Of a stretch of DNA of 64,000 nt, positions 51,801 to 57,800 are shown piece after piece. The translations under genes and the position numbers were made by a program. Below the pieces are notes generated by a model that did not search any database, had not been told where the DNA came from, and saw only the letters and a program-made list of their open reading frames with translations. Every line of letters starts with the position of its first letter. The stretch's first letter is position 1. The stretch is from Sipunculus nudus (taxonomy: Eukaryota; Annelida; Sipuncula; Golfingiida; Sipunculidae), in contig CM049312.1 of assembly GCA_026874595.1 (NCBI GenBank), positions 55,741,429-55,805,428 of the forward strand, in the 5' to 3' direction.

Positions 51801-54800
51801 CTGAAAGTATTTTAAGCTCATGTATACTGCCAGAGAGAGGATATCAGTTATCTACATCAGAATTCTTCAACTACCAATAATTCTACAATATAAGTTATAT
51901 AATAGTGTTAAGTATTACAAGTATTTGACCATGAAGCGTACATTTATAAACCCATTTTAAGCAATTGATGTCCTAATCTGATGACCTTTAGTACAGTCAA
52001 ACTTGCCTAACGACTGCCTCTGTTTAGTGACCACCTCAGAATAATGACCAATTGTTCACAGTCGCTATTCTTTTTTGCTCTTCATATAAGACCTTGCTTA
52101 CAAAATTGGTGGTCGTAATTTCAGGGTTTTACTGTTGATTTCTTACAGAAAGTTTCTACTCTAATTGTAAAGAGCCTTTAGCCCTTTAGATATATACCAA
52201 GAGGTTATGGGGTGCTAATATAAATATGAATATATTAATTTCCAGTTGACCAGACTGCAGGAGGAGAATGAGAACCTGGTGGGGAAACATTCCAAACATG
52301 CACAACAGATGCAGGAGGAAAGCATCGACCTACCCAATAATCTAGAGGTATGTCAGCTTGTAAAACAACATGGTTTATACCATAGGCATATTTATACCCA
52401 TGGGTCCAGTTTTTCACCCTATTCAGTCAAAAAGTGTCCTACAGAAAATTCAAAATCACTGTATAACACTGAAAATCTCTCGGAGATTTAATGGGTTTTA
52501 AGTCACTGTATTTGTATGTTTCATCTCATAATTGTATTTGGTTTATTTATCAGGAGATGCAGCTCTTACTGTTAAGATACAGAGAAGATATCATCAGTGC
52601 TAAAGTAGCCAAAGAGCACATCGAAGAAAACCTCCGCAGTGAGATTCTGTTCCTGAAGGCCCAGGTCATGTCAGAGCAACAGGAAAAGGCCACACTGGAG
52701 GAGACTTTAACGCAAGAAATAACTCACCTGCAGGAACAGCTAGGTAGGTCCTTAACCTGGGAGATAACTCACCTGAAGGAGCAACTAGGTAGGTCATTAA
52801 ACTGGGAGATAACTCACCTGAAGGAGCAACTAGCTAGGTCATTAACCTGGGAGATAACTCACCTGCAGGAGCAGCGAGGTAGATCTTTAAACTGGGAGAA
52901 AACTCACCTGCCGGAGCAGCTAGGTAGGTCATTAACCTTGAGATAACTCCAGCTAGGTAGGTCATTAACCTGGGAAATAACTCACTTGCAGGAGCAACTG
53001 GATAGCTCATTAACCTAGAGATAACTCACCTGCAGGGGTTACTGGGTAGGCCATTTATATGGGACAGTCTTGGAATGGTTGATGTCTCTGGTAGAAGCTA
53101 CATATAGAATAATCTGCAATGAATATTTAAACTATTAAACAATTTCTGAACATAATACTCCTTCAAACTATGTATGTTGGATCCTGTCCCTGGAGATTCC
53201 ATAAAGGTTAGTAAAATTCTCAACTCAAGGACTTACATTGTACGTAGCTGTAGCTTTCAGCCATATCTCACAATCATTGTCAGCAGGCTGGCATGCTTGA
53301 TAATGACTCTAGATGCCCTAATCCAGCTACAGGAGGGTGGGATGATAAAAATGAGCATCTACAGGAAAGCCACATATACCGATCAGTATTTGAAATTAGC
53401 ATCACATCACCCTCTGGAACACAAGCATTCTGTGGTCCTCACTCTATTCCAAAAAGCCCAGAATTTTGTGTGTGAGGAGGACAACCATGTAGGGGAAAGG
53501 AGGCACATACGTCAAGCATTAAGAGCCAATAGTTACACCGACTGGATATTGAGGGGTACCATCAGGGAAAAAGACAACAACCAAGAGAGAAAGTAATACC
53601 ACTTTTAAAACCAGACGTATAATGTTTGGCTTACCATATATAAAGAACACCTCAGAGAAACTCCAGAGAATCTTCCAGAAATATGACATCCAAGTGTTCT
53701 ACAAACCAGCCAACCCATTGAGATCGATCCTGGTAAGACCAAAGGACAAGACAAAACTCAGCAAGAAGACAGGGTGCCGTCTATGACATTCAGTGTGGTG
53801 ACTGTGGAAAGCACTACATTGGGGAGACTGCTTGTCTGCTGGGAAAACAAACCCAGGATTATAAAAAAAACAGCCTTGTCCCAGTTTATGAACACCAGAG
53901 GGATACTGGACACCTGATGCAGTGGAACTCTATTAATACCCTAGAGTCAGACTCAGTTGATATCAGGAGAAATATAAAGGAGGCACTCAACATTCAACCC
54001 CACTGACCTGCCCGAAATTGCAGTTTGGGCCTGGAACTTCCGCAGATTTACCACCACTTGGTTTTTTTGGGTAAAGGTAACTGCCTCAATTTTTTCAATG
54101 CTTGCTTCACTAAGTATTATGTACATCTGCAGAATTCCTTTCCGGTTTCAGACTACATGACAGGGCCTTACATGCGATAATTCTGGCATCAATCAGGCTT
54201 GGTGTATCACTCCTGCAGGCCCTGGGTGTGTCTCATTCCCATTGCTGGGTCATAACACCGAGGAAACCCCCAAAGGCACACTCGTTTGTGAGGGAAACAC
54301 AACTGTTGGGCACAGTCTCCCCATTAAGACTGCAGAGCGTTCAACCTGGATATGGGCTGACGGTGAAACATCTCACCGCCTCGGCTGAGATTCTAACTCA
54401 CAATCTCCGGGCTTTGAGTCTTGTGCTGTACCCCTGAGCCACAGAAGCCTGTTACAACCACTTGTTGTGTCATGATCCCTGTGGTCATGTGACAATGCCT
54501 GAGTCACTGTCTAGCACACCAGCCTGCTGCCGATGATTATGAGATATGGTCGAAAGCTACAGCTACGTACATTGTAAGTCCCTGAGATGAGAATTTTTCT
54601 AACCTTTATAATACTGCTTGTTAGTGAAAAAGATACAGAGAACTCAGTTGTAATATTAATTTCATTAAAGCAAATCTTATCCCGCTTATCTCTCTCATTT
54701 ATATTCCGATGATATTTTATCTCTTAAATGACTTCTCATGTTTATATCCAGCATTGCTACAGAGTGTCAAGTCAGAGCTGGAACACCAGCATGAATTGAA

Positions 54801-57800
54801 GACAGATGCTGAGGGCAAGCTGAAGGAGACAGAGGGGACTCTAAAATCAATACAGGCAAAGTCGAAACAGCTCATCAGTGGCCTGCAGGGCCAGGTGGAA
54901 ACACACTCAAAGGCCAGGGTAAGTTACCAGAAACTTACTAAACATGAAATCACATTAATCATTCCAGACTGTTAACCAAACTTCATCCTTTATCCTCATT
55001 GGTAATGTTGAACTTGCAAATGTGCAAGTCAAGAATCTTGCAAATCTTTAACCTTGCTTGTGTTGTGTTACTTATTAACAGTAAATTAACTCCTTCCTTT
55101 TGGTCCAGGACTTTTAAATGCCTTTAAATAACACTGGTTTGTTAGCATCAAATTGCAAGGCATCATTGTCCAAAGTATCAACACACAATGGCTGCAAACT
55201 TGCACAGTACCAAATAAAACAAAAACAATGAATTGACCAAAAAAATTTTAAAATCAAGTTTTTTGTAAACAGAAACATCCAGGTTGTGCTGATATCCATT
55301 CTGTATGGATTACCATCACCTGTTTGTAGACGGAGTTGGAGAATGAAGTTGCCTCTCTCAGGGCCAAGATCCAGTCCCTGCAGATTGACTTGGACAATAG
55401 TGAAGCTGTTCAGCGAGACTTTGTAAAATTATCTCAGTCATTACAGGTTAGTTATCCATGTCTTTTTACAGGAAGATCTTTGTGCACATTTTGATTAGAT
55501 TATTGTATTTTAACTCTATATAACTTTAATTTATGTTACTTTTCCCCATTACAAAAAATAAAAAATTTTTTAAGAAATTATTTGAAAATTTAGAAGTACA
55601 AAAGATGAATATTGAGAAAATTAAGACCTTGATATAGAACTAAAAATACAATGGTTAAGTTTAGGAAAGGAACAATATGACTTATATCTTGAATAATCTT
55701 TTTTTCTGCTTATAGATCCAGTTAGAAAAGATACGAGCTGCAGAACATGAGGTTCGGTGGCAACATGAAGAAGATGTAGAAGACTGCAACAACTGCAGAC
55801 AAGCGTTCTCTGTTACCCGCAGAAAGGTACGTTATCATAATCAGTTCTTAGACCCTTTACACTGAAGTACAGGTATTGGATTAAACATAAATGGACTCTA
55901 ATGATTATCATGTTGTCTTGTTTGTGGTCGTTGATATGGCATGTTTTGTATATGCTGGGTCTACAAAATTGTAGCTTGAGATACCCTATTTGCAGGTTTT
56001 CCAATAGGCCTCTTAAGGTAGCCCCATTTACATATAATGTAGGTGAAACATGGGCTCCTACATTCAGCTATATAAAATAATACTTATTATTAAATTTTTG
56101 TAAAATTATCATGCAGCTCTTGACTAATCAGTGTTTATTTAGATTTGGAAACCTTCAGTGAAAATATGTTACTGTACCTAATTTTCTCATCAAAGTTTAA
56201 GATATAATCAAGGCCAAGTGTCTTTTGTATTAAAGTGATAATTGTATCAGCCAAAACAGAGTTTTGCAAATACTATGTTTTCAGTCAGACGCCGCCGCCG
56301 CCGCATAGGTTTCCCAAGAACTCCTCCGTAACCACTGGGCAGAATTTTTAGCTCAGCTGACTATAAGTCATCTGAGCTATAGTCGTGGTCCATTGTCCGT
56401 CGTCCGTCCGTCCGTCTGTCCATCTGTAGATGTGACACATTTTGAAACCGTAAGACCTAGGTATCCAAAATTCAGCATAATGTTAGATGTCCCCAAGATC
56501 TCCAACCAAGCCGAAAACTGGGTCTTTGCGACTTTGTTCCTTTGAGAAATTAAGGAAAAACCTCAATTTTTTATTAAAAACCTATTTTCACACTTCAGGA
56601 CTGCCTATTATCAAAACCACTCATCTGTTTTTCCCCATATTAACCATAAATATTCCACTATATAGTTCCTATGTACATGCGAGAAACTAAGTCTGTTAAG
56701 TATAAATTCTTTAAGTTATGGGCCTGAATATAATGGACTTTGTAAAAAATCAGGAAAAATATTTACTCACTTAACATGAAAAATTTTGAAACTAGAGTTC
56801 ATTTCCCAAGTATATAACTATGTTTAATTAAGATTCAATTGTTTACCCAAAATTAGATGTGAATTTTGTAAATTATTAAGTTATTACCATAAAGATAAAA
56901 TCAGTACCTTAAATTTTGCCCAACTTTGACCATGGCACATTTTTTTCCTGTAAGTACTATTGATTTAATTTTCACAGCATATAAACATAAACATTTAATT
57001 TGTTTAAATCTGAAATTTGAAAATAAAAGCTTGAAAATTAAGCTAGTTATCAATTTTTTTCTTGAGGCTCTATTGTAGTCATTTGCTTTAATTACAGATT
57101 ACAGATGCAGGGTCCCACTCCAGGTCACTGGAAGTCAGCTGTGCCAGGGTTTCTGATTTGTTACAGTCACTGGGGGAGATCCCCTGCTGTGACAGGTGTA
57201 CACTTATTCTCATATCACCACCCTAATCCCCCCCCCCACAAACCCAACCCACCAAGTGTTATGCAGTAATTGTTATTGTTTTCACTGTATCTCCTTAATT
57301 GTAATGCTGTTTCCACTTCAATATGCAAAAACTTTCCTTGAAAAAGTAATTCAAGGTGTAATCCAGAAGATGCAATGTTGTGTAATGTAGCATTTTTCAA
57401 GAAATCAATTTTCTTTTAAATTATTTTAACAAATATAATTGAACCCATCAGTATGCCTAAATTTATCAAATATGAAGCACATTATGGATAAATAAAGACA
57501 CGATTAAAAATTGTGAAATCTGAATCAAATATTATTTTTAGATATTTATTGTTTTGCAGATTTAAAAGATATATTTTTGTGGTGAAAAATAAATAAACAT
57601 TTGTATGCATGATGTGGTGTTATCTGACAAGATTGAGATTTATGATGATGCAATTGAGAATTATGAATCAACATTTATATTCAGATATATATGTTATATT
57701 GGAAATGTATAGAAATATAAACTTAAATTTAAAAAAAATTGATGTGATAAAAAAATGAGGATTTAATACAAACATTTGTTCATTTTATTCCTGCCTCAGC

